From Taibaiella chishuiensis (GTDB lineage Bacteria; Bacteroidota; Bacteroidia; Chitinophagales; Chitinophagaceae), in assembly GCF_003014535.1 (NCBI RefSeq), contig NZ_PYGD01000001.1:1054001-1118000 (forward strand): DNA of 64,000 nucleotides, in the 5' to 3' direction. Position 1 is the stretch's first letter. Each line of letters starts with the position of its first letter. The notes beneath the pieces are model-generated. The model saw nothing but the letters and a program-made list of their open reading frames with translations, made no database searches and was not told where the DNA came from. The position numbers and the translations under genes are program-made. Below, in pieces: positions 44,796 to 52,996 of this stretch.

Positions 44796-45251
44796 TCAGG
44801 CGTTAGCGCCTGCAGCTGTTTCTCCCTGCCCGCTTTCCGGTGCAGGGTTTACGATACGCAGCAAGCGGCCCATTACTTTTTTTACCACCTTCTCCGCATC
44901 GGGAAAGGTAAACTGGTCGTTGCCGGTATAGATAAAAAAACAGTGCAGCTGGGCCGTGGCCGGTACCTGGGCGTAGAGGGCATGCTTTTGCAGGCGCCAG
45001 GCCTCCTTCAGCAGGCGGCGTACCCTGTTGCGTTGTACCGCCTTGCGCAGCCTTTTTTTGGGAATGCTGAAACCTATGCGCACGGGGGAGGGTTCCGCTT
45101 CGCCTCTTTCGGGCAGGTACTGGTATACCACCCGTAAAGGGAAAACAGAAAACGCCTCTCCGGTCTGGAAAAGCGTTTCAATTTGTTTACGCAGCTTTAG
45201 CCGTTCTACAGCTTGCAGCGTGAACCGTTGATGAATACGGGTTGTACTCAA
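44796..45251 (-). CDS. rnpA: Ribonuclease P protein component
   Basis: 151 residues. It is the protein cofactor of RNase P, which trims tRNA 5' ends. The signature RNRVRRLLKEAWR and the preceding IPKKRLRKAVQ are present. No ATG is well placed: the TTG at 45251 gives MSTTRIHQRFTLQAVERLK, which aligns with the normal RFTL...ERLK start of the family. The C-terminal ~15 residues (APESGQGETAAGANA) are an unusual tail. It is 29 bases downstream of rpmH. Confidence 0.93.
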   Translation of the reverse strand: MSTTRIHQRFTLQAVERLKLRKQIETLFQTGEAFSVFPLRVVYQYLPERGEAEPSPVRIGFSIPKKRLRKAVQRNRVRRLLKEAWRLQKHALYAQVPATAQLHCFFIYTGNDQFTFPDAEKVVKKVMGRLLRIVNPAPESGQGETAAGANA

Positions 45252-45280
45252 GAATAACGGGTTTTAATGCTTTGAATTTT

Positions 45281-45436
45281 TTATTTCAGGCGCAGCTCGT
45301 CGGAAACAGTCAGTTTTTTACGGCCTTTCTTACGGCGGGAAGCTAATACTTTGCGGCCGTTGACTGATTCCATACGCTTACGGAATCCGTGAACAGACTT
45401 ACGACGGCGGCGAGATGGTTGATACGTACGTTTCAT
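45281..45436 (-). CDS. rpmH: 50S ribosomal protein L34
   Basis: 51 residues, very basic ([20 protein letters not shown] ... MESVNGRKV ... KKLTVSDEL), the full family sequence. Located directly upstream of rnpA. Transcription probably starts from the promoter at 45529-45559, with an ~87-base leader that contains a small hairpin. Confidence 0.97.
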   Translation of the reverse strand: MKRTYQPSRRRRKSVHGFRKRMESVNGRKVLASRRKKGRKKLTVSDELRLK

Positions 45437-45528
45437 AAAATCTTAATTAACAAATCCCAGTTTACAGGGACGAGGTTCAACAATTAATACAATAACCCCG
45501 AAGCCGGGTTCATTTTTAAAAAGGAATG

Positions 45529-45559
45529 CAAAGGTATAAGATATTTCCGGAATAACAAA
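45529..45559 (-). promoter_or_regulatory. Promoter of the rpmH-rnpA-yidD operon
   Basis: Minus-strand -7 box TACCTTTG (45529-45536) and -33 TTTG (45556-45559) separated by 19 bases, an excellent Bacteroidota promoter. Confidence 0.75.
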
Positions 45560-45589
45560 AAGATTTTTTCTTCGTGTTTTGCCGGGGTA

Positions 45590-47569
45590 TTAATAACGGG
45601 TCAGCTTCGCTACCGCTTCATCCAGTCTTTTGTTGGCCAGGAAGTTTTGTTCCAGTTCGATGGCAAAAGGCACCGGGGTATCAAGACTGGCGCAACGCAC
45701 GATCGGCGCATCCAGGTATTCGAAGCAATGTTCTGCGATCCAGGCGCTCAGTTCGCCGCCCAGGCCACCGATCAGGGTATCTTCGTGCAGCAGCAGTACT
45801 TTGCCTGTACGTTTTACGGATGCTTCTACGGCCGTATAGTCGATCGGGAGCAGGGTACGCAGGTCCAGGATGTCGATCGACAGCCCGGGGTGTTTGGCGG
45901 CATAGTCCATAGCCCAGTGTACGCCGCTGCCGTAGGTAATAATGCTCAGGTCTTCGCCGGTCTGTACCTGGCGGGCCTTGCCGATCTCCACGGTATAGTA
46001 GTCGTCCGGTACCGGACCGCTGATGCTGCGGTACAGGATTTTGTGCTCGAAGAAGATAACCGGGTTCGGGTCTTCAAACGAGGCCAGTAACAAGCCTTTG
46101 GCATCCTCGGGCGTGGAGGGGTACACCACTTTCAGGCCCGGCGTATGGGTAAACCAGGCTTCGTTGCTCTGCGAGTGGAACGGGCCTGCGCCTACACCGC
46201 CGCCCGTAGGCATACGGATCACCACATCGGCATTCTGGCCCCAGCGGTAGTGGATCTTGGCCAGGTTATTGATGATCTGGTTAAAGCCCACGGTTACGAA
46301 GTCGGCAAACTGCATTTCCATCATCGACTTAAAGCCTTTTATGGATAAGCCGAGCGCCGTGCCTACGATGGCGCTTTCGCAAAGCGGGGTATTACGCACA
46401 CGCGATTTGCCAAAGAGGTCTACCAGGCCTTCGGTCAGTTTAAAGGCGCCGCCGTACTCTGCAATGTCCTGGCCCATCAGCACCAGGTTATCGTGTTTTT
46501 CCATAGCCTGGCGCATACCATCGCTCAAGGCCTGGATCATTTTCTTTTCGCTTTTGGCAAGCGGGGCCAGGTCGGTGCTCGTAGTGGTAAAGGGCTGGTA
46601 TACATCGGCCACCTCTTCGACAGTATCGGGTACAACCGGCGCGGCGGCAAAACCGATCTCCAGGCCTGTTTCGATTTCCTGCTGTATGGTTTCGCGTATA
46701 GCAGCGATCCGTTCGGGCGTCAATACTTTTTCCTGCAGCAGGAAGTCTTCAAAGTTCTTAACCGGGTCTTTTTTGCCCCAGGTTTCAAACAGTTCTTTCG
46801 GTACATATTTAGTGCCGCTGGCCTCTTCGTGGCCACGCATCCTGAAGGTCATGGCCTCAACCAGGATCGGCTTTTGTTCTTTGATACAGTATTCGCGGGC
46901 TTCTTTAATGGCCTGGTATACTTCCAGCAGGTTGTTACCGTCGATGGTAATGCCTTTCATTCCGTAGCCTATGGCTTTATCGGCAAGCTGCTTACAGATA
47001 AACTGTTCGTTGGAGGGGGTGCTGAGTCCGTAACCATTGTTTTCGATCAGGAAGATAACGGGCAGGCCCCATACTGCGGCGGTATTGAGGGCTTCGTGGA
47101 AGTCGCCTTCGCTGGTGCCGCCATCGCCCGAGAAGGCCAGGGATACTTTATCTTCTTTCCGGAGCTTATGGGCCAGCGCAATACCGTCGGCAATGGCCAG
47201 CTGCGGACCGAGATGCGAGATCATACCGCAGATATGATGCTCGTTGCTGCCGAAGTGAAAAGAGCGTTCGCGGCCTTTACTGAAACCTTCTTTGCGGCCC
47301 TGCCATTGCAGGAACAATTTGGAGAAAGGCATTTTACGTACGGTAAACACGCCCAGGTTGCGATGCAGCGGCATTACATATTCGTCTGCATCGAGCGCCA
47401 TGGTAGCACCCACGGCAATGGCCTCCTGGCCGATACCGCTAAACCATTTACTTACCCTGCCCTGGCGCAGCAGGATCAGCATTTTTTCTTCTATCATCCG
47501 CGGCTTTACGATTTCCTGGTAGAGTTCACGTAACAAATCGTCAGAAAAGCCTTTACGGGTAAATTGCAT
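45590..47569 (-). CDS. Fused alpha/beta E1 subunit of a 2-oxoacid dehydrogenase
   Basis: 659 residues from the ATG at 47569 (chosen because the -7 box at 47586 lies just upstream). Residues 1-~330 are the E1 alpha half with the thiamine diphosphate motif GDGGTSEGDF (148-157) and NN (177-178). Residues ~345-659 are the beta half (GQDIAEYGGAFKLTEGL ... PLCESAIVG, ... RMPTGGGVGAGPFHSQSNEA). The enzyme decarboxylates a 2-oxoacid and passes the acyl group to lipoamide of E2. Length and motifs fit branched-chain or pyruvate-type E1; E2 and E3 genes are not nearby. Fused E1 is common in this phylum. Confidence 0.9.
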   Translation of the reverse strand: MQFTRKGFSDDLLRELYQEIVKPRMIEEKMLILLRQGRVSKWFSGIGQEAIAVGATMALDADEYVMPLHRNLGVFTVRKMPFSKLFLQWQGRKEGFSKGRERSFHFGSNEHHICGMISHLGPQLAIADGIALAHKLRKEDKVSLAFSGDGGTSEGDFHEALNTAAVWGLPVIFLIENNGYGLSTPSNEQFICKQLADKAIGYGMKGITIDGNNLLEVYQAIKEAREYCIKEQKPILVEAMTFRMRGHEEASGTKYVPKELFETWGKKDPVKNFEDFLLQEKVLTPERIAAIRETIQQEIETGLEIGFAAAPVVPDTVEEVADVYQPFTTTSTDLAPLAKSEKKMIQALSDGMRQAMEKHDNLVLMGQDIAEYGGAFKLTEGLVDLFGKSRVRNTPLCESAIVGTALGLSIKGFKSMMEMQFADFVTVGFNQIINNLAKIHYRWGQNADVVIRMPTGGGVGAGPFHSQSNEAWFTHTPGLKVVYPSTPEDAKGLLLASFEDPNPVIFFEHKILYRSISGPVPDDYYTVEIGKARQVQTGEDLSIITYGSGVHWAMDYAAKHPGLSIDILDLRTLLPIDYTAVEASVKRTGKVLLLHEDTLIGGLGGELSAWIAEHCFEYLDAPIVRCASLDTPVPFAIELEQNFLANKRLDEAVAKLTRY

Positions 47570-47585
47570 AAGTTCGAAATTTGCG

Positions 47586-47620
47586 CAAAGGTATAGGAGT
47601 TTTCCATTGGGTGTATCAAA
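47586..47620 (-). promoter_or_regulatory. Promoter of the E1 gene
   Basis: Minus-strand -7 box TACCTTTG (47586-47593) and TTTG (47617-47620), 23 bases apart. Predicted start is about 10 bases before the ATG. Confidence 0.6.
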
Positions 47621-47705
47621 AAATGCCGTGGTAAAAAGAAGGGAAGGGATGTCTATAGCTTTTACACGCAACACGATGCGGGATTAAAAAAATATCGGGC
47701 TTCTT

Positions 47706-47735
47706 TTTGTTTTTCAATTCTAAAAATTATATTTG
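47706..47735 (+). promoter_or_regulatory. Promoter of the DUF6089-type gene
   Basis: TTTG (47706-47709), an 18-base spacer, then TATATTTG (47728-47735): a near-ideal Bacteroidota promoter. Transcription start about 47741, ~75-base leader. Confidence 0.75.
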
Positions 47736-47815
47736 TACGTCTTTTGTTAAGCAGCTATTAATTCTGGAACTGCTTTCCGAACAGCATTGTATTAATTCAT
47801 ATTAAAATTGTTGCC

Positions 47816-48694
47816 TTGAAAAGACTATTACTTTCTTTCATGTGTGCCTTACCGTTTTTAGCATCTGCTCAGAAACACCACGAAATAGGGTTGTGGGTCG
47901 GAGCTGCCAATTACTATGGCGATCTTCAAACGAAATGGGTACCGACAGGTGCGTCCAATTCCAGGACCTACAGGCCTGGCGGTGGCATTATCTATAAGTA
48001 TTTCCCTAATCCAAGGCTGGGCTTCCGTTTCGGGGCATCTTATGTGAGTATCACTGCTGCCGACAGTCTTTCGGATATTAAAGCCAACAAACTCCGTAAC
48101 CTCGATTTCACGAATAACATCGTGGAAATGTATGGTGCGCTGGAGCTGAACTTCCTGCCGATAGACATGGAAAAGTTCAAGGTAACCCCTTACGTGTTTG
48201 CAGGTGTGGGCGCCTTCTATGGCCGTCCGTTCTCTCTTGATGCCGGTGGCAATAAGATCATCCTGCGCGATATGAGCACCGAAGGTCAGGGCCTGCCCCA
48301 GTATCCCGATCGTAAGGTATACCCGCTGGTAAATGCCATGTTCCCCTTCGGTGGCGGTATCAAATGCTTTATCGGTAACACGGTTATGCTCTCTGCGGAA
48401 GTAGGTCTTCGTTATACCACCACCGACTACCTGGACGACGTAAGCCGTTCTTATGTAAGCATGGATACCCTCCTGGCTTACAAAGGTCAGAAAGCGGTCG
48501 ACATGTCCTATAAAGGTAATATGGAGCGCAACTGGGACGGCAACTATCCCAACTACAAGTTCCAGCGCGGCGACTATAAACGCAACGACTGGTACTGGAC
48601 GGCCGGCCTCTCCGCAACGATTTACTTCGACGCCTTCGGCAACGTAAAAAAATATATCCAGACCAAATGCCCCCGTATTTTCGGCAGGAGGTAA
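47816..48694 (+). CDS. Outer-membrane protein, DUF6089-type
   Basis: 292 residues. Starts at a TTG (47816): the first internal ATG would destroy the signal peptide MKRLLLSFMCALPFLASAQ. Residues ~25-292 alternate hydrophobic and polar strands with GVGAFYGRP and the YYGDLQTKW segment typical of the DUF6089 outer-membrane proteins of Bacteroidota; the sequence ends in a small basic tail (KKYIQTKCPRIFGRR). Predicted 8- to 12-stranded barrel; function unknown. Followed by a strong terminator. Confidence 0.82.
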   Translation: MKRLLLSFMCALPFLASAQKHHEIGLWVGAANYYGDLQTKWVPTGASNSRTYRPGGGIIYKYFPNPRLGFRFGASYVSITAADSLSDIKANKLRNLDFTNNIVEMYGALELNFLPIDMEKFKVTPYVFAGVGAFYGRPFSLDAGGNKIILRDMSTEGQGLPQYPDRKVYPLVNAMFPFGGGIKCFIGNTVMLSAEVGLRYTTTDYLDDVSRSYVSMDTLLAYKGQKAVDMSYKGNMERNWDGNYPNYKFQRGDYKRNDWYWTAGLSATIYFDAFGNVKKYIQTKCPRIFGRR

Positions 48695-48717
48695 ACACGA
48701 TACCAGATTCTTAAAAA

Positions 48718-48746
48718 AACAAGCCTGCTCCGGGCTTGTTTTTTTT
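48718..48746 (+). terminator. Intrinsic terminator after the DUF6089-type gene
   Basis: Perfect 8-bp stem AACAAGCC/GGCTTGTT with T8 tail; an A7 run precedes it, so it may also work on the other strand. Confidence 0.9.
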
Positions 48747-48757
48747 GATCTGTTCCG

Positions 48758-48781
48758 AAAAATGAACGATCGTTCATTTTT
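48758..48781. promoter_or_regulatory. Perfect 24-bp palindrome upstream of etfB, probable TetR-type operator
   Basis: Core ATGAACGATCGTTCAT (48762-48777) flanked by A4 on the left and T4 on the right, perfectly symmetric. It lies 17 bases upstream of the etfB -33 box. TetR-family regulators typically bind this kind of 14-18 bp palindrome (TGAACG..CGTTCA). No TetR gene is in the window. The A/T arms could also form a hairpin, but the loop would be too short for a terminator. Confidence 0.7.
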
Positions 48782-48798
48782 TTGACGCTAATTTTACT

Positions 48799-48826
48799 TT
48801 TGGATAAGTAATGTTATTTATATTTG
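48799..48826 (+). promoter_or_regulatory. Promoter of etfBA
   Basis: TTTG (48799-48802), 16 bases, then TATATTTG (48819-48826). Predicted start ~48832. Confidence 0.65.
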
Positions 48827-48865
48827 CGCACATTTCTAATAATCATCGATTAAATATTCAGTTTC

Positions 48866-49609
48866 ATGAAAATACTGGTTTGTATCGCCCAGGCGCCAGA
48901 CACCACGGCAAAAATTGCTTTTACGGACAACAACACCAAGTTTAACGAACAGGGAGTTACTTATATCATCAACCCTTACGACGAGTGGTATGCACTGGTG
49001 CGTGCACTGGAGCTGAAAGAAACAGGCGTTGCATCTGAAGTGCACCTGGTAACCGTAGGTAATGCCGGCGCCGAAGCCGTTATGCGCAAAGCACTGGCTT
49101 TGGGCGGCGATCAGGCTTTCCGTATCAATACCGAAAGCCACGACACTTTTGTAGTTGCTTCCGAAATCGCTGCATTTGCAAAAGATAAAGGCTACGACCT
49201 GGTCCTGGCCGGTAAAGAGTCTATCGACTATAATAATGCTTCTGTGGGCGCTACCATCGCCGGTGTGCTCGACCATAACTTCATCGGCTTCGCTACCAGC
49301 CTCGATGTTGCGGGTACTACTGCAACCGTAAAACGCGAGATCGAAGGCGGTGAAGAAACCGATACCGCTACACTGCCCCTGGTAATTTCCTGCCAGAAAG
49401 GTATGGCCGAAGCCCGTATCCCCAACATGCGCGGCATTATGGCTGCCCGTACCAAACCTTTGAATGTTGTTGAACCTACTGCCGTTGCCGCGCTGACCGA
49501 GATCGTAGCTTACGATCTGCCACCGGCTAAAACCGGTGTGAAACTGTTCACCGTCGACCAGATGGACGAACTGGTAGAAGCACTGCACAGCCAGGCCAAA
49601 GTGATCTAA
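48866..49609 (+). CDS. etfB: Electron transfer flavoprotein, beta subunit
   Basis: 247 residues. With EtfA it forms the soluble FAD/AMP heterodimer that takes electrons from acyl-CoA dehydrogenases (and similar flavoenzymes) and hands them to ETF:quinone oxidoreductase. Typical start MKILVCIAQAPDTTAKI, the NPYDEWYALVRALEL segment, and the signature VEGGEETDTATLPLVISCQKG-type block near residue 150-175 (ETDTATLPLVISCQKGMAE). etfA follows 53 bases downstream, same strand. Confidence 0.95.
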   Translation: MKILVCIAQAPDTTAKIAFTDNNTKFNEQGVTYIINPYDEWYALVRALELKETGVASEVHLVTVGNAGAEAVMRKALALGGDQAFRINTESHDTFVVASEIAAFAKDKGYDLVLAGKESIDYNNASVGATIAGVLDHNFIGFATSLDVAGTTATVKREIEGGEETDTATLPLVISCQKGMAEARIPNMRGIMAARTKPLNVVEPTAVAALTEIVAYDLPPAKTGVKLFTVDQMDELVEALHSQAKVI

Positions 49610-49662
49610 TCAACCCGGAGTACAACCATTCAATTTTTTAATTTTCAATATTCAAATAAGAT

Positions 49663-50643
49663 ATGTCAGTATTAGTATTTGTCGACCATACCCAGGGCTC
49701 TTTCAAAAAGAAAGCCTTCGAAACCGTAAATTATGCTGCTGAAACCGCTAAGCGTATCGGTGGCGGCGATGTTACTGCAGTAGTATTGGGTACTGTAAGC
49801 AACGAGGAAATTAACCAGCTGGGTCAGTACGGCGCTACCAAAGTGCTGCATCTGAACGATGCCCGTTTCGATAATTTCAGTGCCCGTGCCTATGCCAAAG
49901 CGATTGCTGCAGGCGTACAGCAGGCCGGCGCTAAAGTAGTGATCGTTTCCTATAACGTAAGCGGTAAAGCCGTTGCCGGTATCCTGGCAGCCCAGCTTAA
50001 AGCAGGCCTGGTTTCCGGCGCCGTAGACTACCCGCAGACCGACAACGGTTTCGTGGTAAAGAAAACCGTATTCTCCGGTAAGGCCTTTGCACATGTAAAG
50101 ATCACTTCCGACGTGAAAATCATTGCCCTGGTGCCGAATACCTTTGCACCTAAAAAAGGCGAAGGCGCCGCTGCCGCCGAAGCCCTGAATGTAAGCCTGA
50201 GCGATGCCGACTTCGGTATTACCAAAGTTGCTGAAGATGTGGTAAAAGGCGAGATCCCGCTGAGCGAGGCGGAACTGGTGGTATCCGGCGGCCGTGGCCT
50301 GAAAGGTCCCGAAAACTGGGGTATCCTCGAAGACCTGGGTAAAGCCTTCGGTGCAACCCTGGCTTGTAGCCGCCCGGTAGCCGATGCACACTGGCGTCCG
50401 CACCACGAGCACGTAGGACAGACCGGCGGTACCATCCGTCCGAACCTGTACGTAGCCGTAGGTATCTCCGGCGCTATCCAGCACCTTGCGGGTGTAAACA
50501 GCTCTAAAACGATCGTGGTGATCAATAAAGATCCGGAAGCGCCGTTCTTTAAAGCTGCCGATTACGGTGTGGTAGGCGATGCTTTCGAAGTACTGCCTAA
50601 GCTTACTGAAGCGGTAAACAAATTCAAAGCCGCGCATAACTAA
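49663..50643 (+). CDS. etfA: Electron transfer flavoprotein, alpha subunit
   Basis: 326 residues. N-terminal half resembles EtfB; the C-terminal half binds FAD: VSGGRGLKGPENWGILEDL, ACSRPVADAHWRPHHEHVGQ, TGGTIRPNLYVAVGISGAIQ, and the end NKDPEAPFFKAADYGVVGD. Co-transcribed with etfB; followed by a terminator. No acyl-CoA dehydrogenase gene is in the window. Confidence 0.96.
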   Translation: MSVLVFVDHTQGSFKKKAFETVNYAAETAKRIGGGDVTAVVLGTVSNEEINQLGQYGATKVLHLNDARFDNFSARAYAKAIAAGVQQAGAKVVIVSYNVSGKAVAGILAAQLKAGLVSGAVDYPQTDNGFVVKKTVFSGKAFAHVKITSDVKIIALVPNTFAPKKGEGAAAAEALNVSLSDADFGITKVAEDVVKGEIPLSEAELVVSGGRGLKGPENWGILEDLGKAFGATLACSRPVADAHWRPHHEHVGQTGGTIRPNLYVAVGISGAIQHLAGVNSSKTIVVINKDPEAPFFKAADYGVVGDAFEVLPKLTEAVNKFKAAHN

Positions 50644-50665
50644 TCCGTTAGCGCTTAAGATAGGG

Positions 50666-50702
50666 AAAGGGACTGCAGTCTAGACATGCGGTCCCTTTTT
50701 TT
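50666..50702 (+). terminator. Intrinsic terminator of etfBA
   Basis: A 12-base stem AAAGGGACTGCA/TGCGGTCCCTTT (one G-T pair) followed by a T7 tract. Confidence 0.9.
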
Positions 50703-50775
50703 ATGAACCGGGAAAAATAATATATATATAATGCGACGGCGCCTGGTTGGTTACAGCCAGGTAACAAGCCGGTTA

Positions 50776-50783
50776 TAATTTTG
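50776..50783 (+). promoter_or_regulatory. Candidate -7 box of the acetyltransferase gene
   Basis: TAATTTTG matches TAnnTTTG exactly; the nearest upstream TTG (50747) is too far. Leader of about 57 bases. Confidence 0.4.
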
Positions 50784-50845
50784 CGGGATTTTATGCGCTG
50801 CTTATCTGCGGGCATACCCAAAAACGTTATATACCTTATTATATT

Positions 50846-51364
50846 ATGCTTCATCCCGTTCAGGATATTACCATAAGGCTGTCGGACGACAGCGACTTCG
50901 ATAGCATCTTTAATATATGGCTCGAAGGCATCGAAAACTCGTTCGATATGGGCGAGTTCGGCGAAGCAGAAGTACGGCAAAAATTCCATACCAATTTCCG
51001 GGAGCGCCAGGGCATCTTCAACTTCTGGGTAGCCGTCGATCCTGAAAACAAGGTAGTGGGCTGGCAGTCGCTGGTCAAATTCTCCAATAATCCATTCCGC
51101 CAGGATACCTATGCCGAAAGCAGTACCTATATCGCAAGGGCTACCCGGCTGAAGGGCCTGGGCAGAACCCTGCTCAGCCATGCGGTACAAGAAGCCGAGG
51201 CCAGTACCCTGGAATATATCATCGCCTTTATTGCACAAAAGAACGAAGCCGCGCGTAAAATGGCCCGCGAAACCGGTTGGCTGGAAGTAGGCGAGATCCC
51301 CGCCGACCGCGAGCGTATGAAACACAAACATCCCAAGGTATTCCTGGTAAGGCAGGTGGGGTAG
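50846..51364 (+). CDS. GNAT-family N-acetyltransferase
   Basis: 172 residues. Motif A-type acetyl-CoA binding loop RLKGLGRTLLSHAVQEAE (residues ~101-118) and the following FIAQKNEAARKMARETGW are typical of the phosphinothricin/MnaT-type GNAT group. The N-terminal strands (ITIRLSDDSDFDSIFNIW) fit. The acceptor is unknown; amino acids or small amines are likely. No operon partner. Confidence 0.85.
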   Translation: MLHPVQDITIRLSDDSDFDSIFNIWLEGIENSFDMGEFGEAEVRQKFHTNFRERQGIFNFWVAVDPENKVVGWQSLVKFSNNPFRQDTYAESSTYIARATRLKGLGRTLLSHAVQEAEASTLEYIIAFIAQKNEAARKMARETGWLEVGEIPADRERMKHKHPKVFLVRQVG

Positions 51365-51559
51365 TTATATTGCCGGTAAGATAAGAGGGTGCAGTAATTC
51401 CGGGAACACCAATAACATTATTGGTGTCATCCTGAGCTTCCGGCTTTTTCTTATGCCCGACAAACGGCAACCAACCGGGCCGCCGCATATGCGGCTTTGT
51501 AACGGCAGGCCTGGGCTATTTGAAAAAATGGAAGCAAAGTAAACGTGCTACGAGGGTTG

Positions 51560-51982
51560 TCACTTCTTGTTGGTGTAAAGTTTTGCCTTTTTAGCTTTAG
51601 GGGTTCCCCTGCATATATCCCCCTCTTCCACCCCGACTAACCACATCCTTAATGCTTTGATCCGGGTTTTGGTCAGGTTTGTTTTATGCAGGTTCCAACA
51701 CATCGGGGCCGAACTTCCTTGTAGCTCGTCCGCGCGTTCGGGGTAATAGGCGTCCATTTCCGCATCGCGAAGCTGGTACCATATTTTTTGCGCTTTTTTA
51801 AAGTTTCGGATGAATACCGTATCGCTTTTATAGGCTTTTAATATTGCCTGGTAACTGTTGTTCAGTTGCTTTTCAGCCTTTAGATAGCCCTTATATGCAA
51901 TCTGGTTCAATTCGTATTGTGTCTGACCATAGCCCAGCATGGTGATTAAGCAAAAGCAGGTTAATGCAAGTATCGTCTTCAT
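51560..51982 (-). CDS. LprI-like (DUF1311) periplasmic protein
   Basis: 140 residues. Signal peptide MKTILALTCFCLITMLGYGQ. The mature protein fits the lysozyme-inhibitor LprI family pattern: LNNSYQAILKAYKS, a W in AQKIWYQLRDAEMDA, GSSAPMCWNLHKTNLTKTRI. The family is thought to protect against lysozyme or to bind other envelope targets. A basic Lys tail ends it. It is alone, with an AraC-family regulator diverging on the other strand. Confidence 0.75.
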   Translation of the reverse strand: MKTILALTCFCLITMLGYGQTQYELNQIAYKGYLKAEKQLNNSYQAILKAYKSDTVFIRNFKKAQKIWYQLRDAEMDAYYPERADELQGSSAPMCWNLHKTNLTKTRIKALRMWLVGVEEGDICRGTPKAKKAKLYTNKK

Positions 51983-52147
51983 GACTTTTTTTGAAATTTA
52001 TGCATTTTATAAATGCCCATCATGGCGGGGAAGTTTTTTTTATTACGGCTAATGATAATTTCAATGGCCAGGAAATAAGTGTAGTATAACTGCCCCGTAG
52101 CCGCCTATTAGGCCTCCTCCCTCTTATGTCGTACCTTGTAGGGAGCT

Positions 52148-52945
52148 ATGTCTACCATTTTATCATCGGGCACCTATTACGGGATAGAACGTAAACAGGA
52201 GGAGGGGATGTGTTTCAAACTGAACATTACCCGTTACGATCCTTTTACGGATATCGGTAAGCATTATCATGAAAATGCTTACCTGAGCCTGTTGATCCAT
52301 GGGGTCTACCGGGAAATGAACCGGAAAGCAGAACAGGACCTGCTCCCGGGCGAATTGATCTTCCGGCCTGCGGGTTACGATCATGCCAATCATTTTGCGG
52401 CCGGCGGTGGCAGTTGCCTGAATATAGAATTCAAACCGGAAGCCATACAGGCGTTGATCGAAAAGCCGGTGCTGCCACAGGTTATGGCTGTTTATCCCGC
52501 CGGCACTTTCGAATACCTGTACAAATTGCTGTACTGTTTTATACAGGACCTGGGCGATGGCCTGCAGGATGAGTATATACTCAACTGGCTCGCGGCGCAA
52601 ACCGTACAGAAAATACCCGCCCGGCTTTTATGGTTGCCCAGGGTAAAACACATCCTGGAAGAGGAGCTGGACCAACCCTATTCTATTACCGGCCTGGCTG
52701 CCCGGGTACATGTGCACCCGGTATACCTGGCCCGGGCCTTTAAAGAGCGCGAAGGTATTACGCCGGGCGAATACCGGCTGAAAATGCGGCTGGGCAAGGC
52801 AATGGAGCTGTTGTTCCGTACCCGCGAGTCTGTTTCTTCTATCGCCTATGCAACGGGTTTTACCGATGCGGCTCACTTTATCCGGTCTTTCCGGGCCTGT
52901 TATCCTACCTCCCCGCACCGGTTCCGTGCGTCCCTGAAAAGTTAA
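52148..52945 (+). CDS. AraC-family transcriptional regulator
   Basis: 265 residues. Residues ~20-120 form a cupin-like sensor domain (DIGKHYHENAYLSLLIHG, PGELIFRPAGYDH); residues ~170-262 contain two helix-turn-helix motifs (ITGLAARVHVHPVYLARAFKE and VSSIAYATGFTDAAHFIRSF), the latter the classic AraC signature. The inducer is unknown. It precedes the M1-like peptidase by 51 bases on the same strand and could control that gene or the downstream TIR group (inference). Confidence 0.9.
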   Translation: MSTILSSGTYYGIERKQEEGMCFKLNITRYDPFTDIGKHYHENAYLSLLIHGVYREMNRKAEQDLLPGELIFRPAGYDHANHFAAGGGSCLNIEFKPEAIQALIEKPVLPQVMAVYPAGTFEYLYKLLYCFIQDLGDGLQDEYILNWLAAQTVQKIPARLLWLPRVKHILEEELDQPYSITGLAARVHVHPVYLARAFKEREGITPGEYRLKMRLGKAMELLFRTRESVSSIAYATGFTDAAHFIRSFRACYPTSPHRFRASLKS

Positions 52946-52996
52946 TAGGGTACAATTTTTACCGGTTCTCCTTCCCTTTATTTGCAATAAAAAATC

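Noticed and set aside
46493-47533. 346-codon plus-strand frame opposite the E1 gene
   Set aside because: Antisense to a conserved enzyme; the E1 motifs on the other strand are unambiguous.
49672-50637. 321-codon minus-strand frame opposite etfA
   Set aside because: Antisense shadow of etfA; no start signal or domain.
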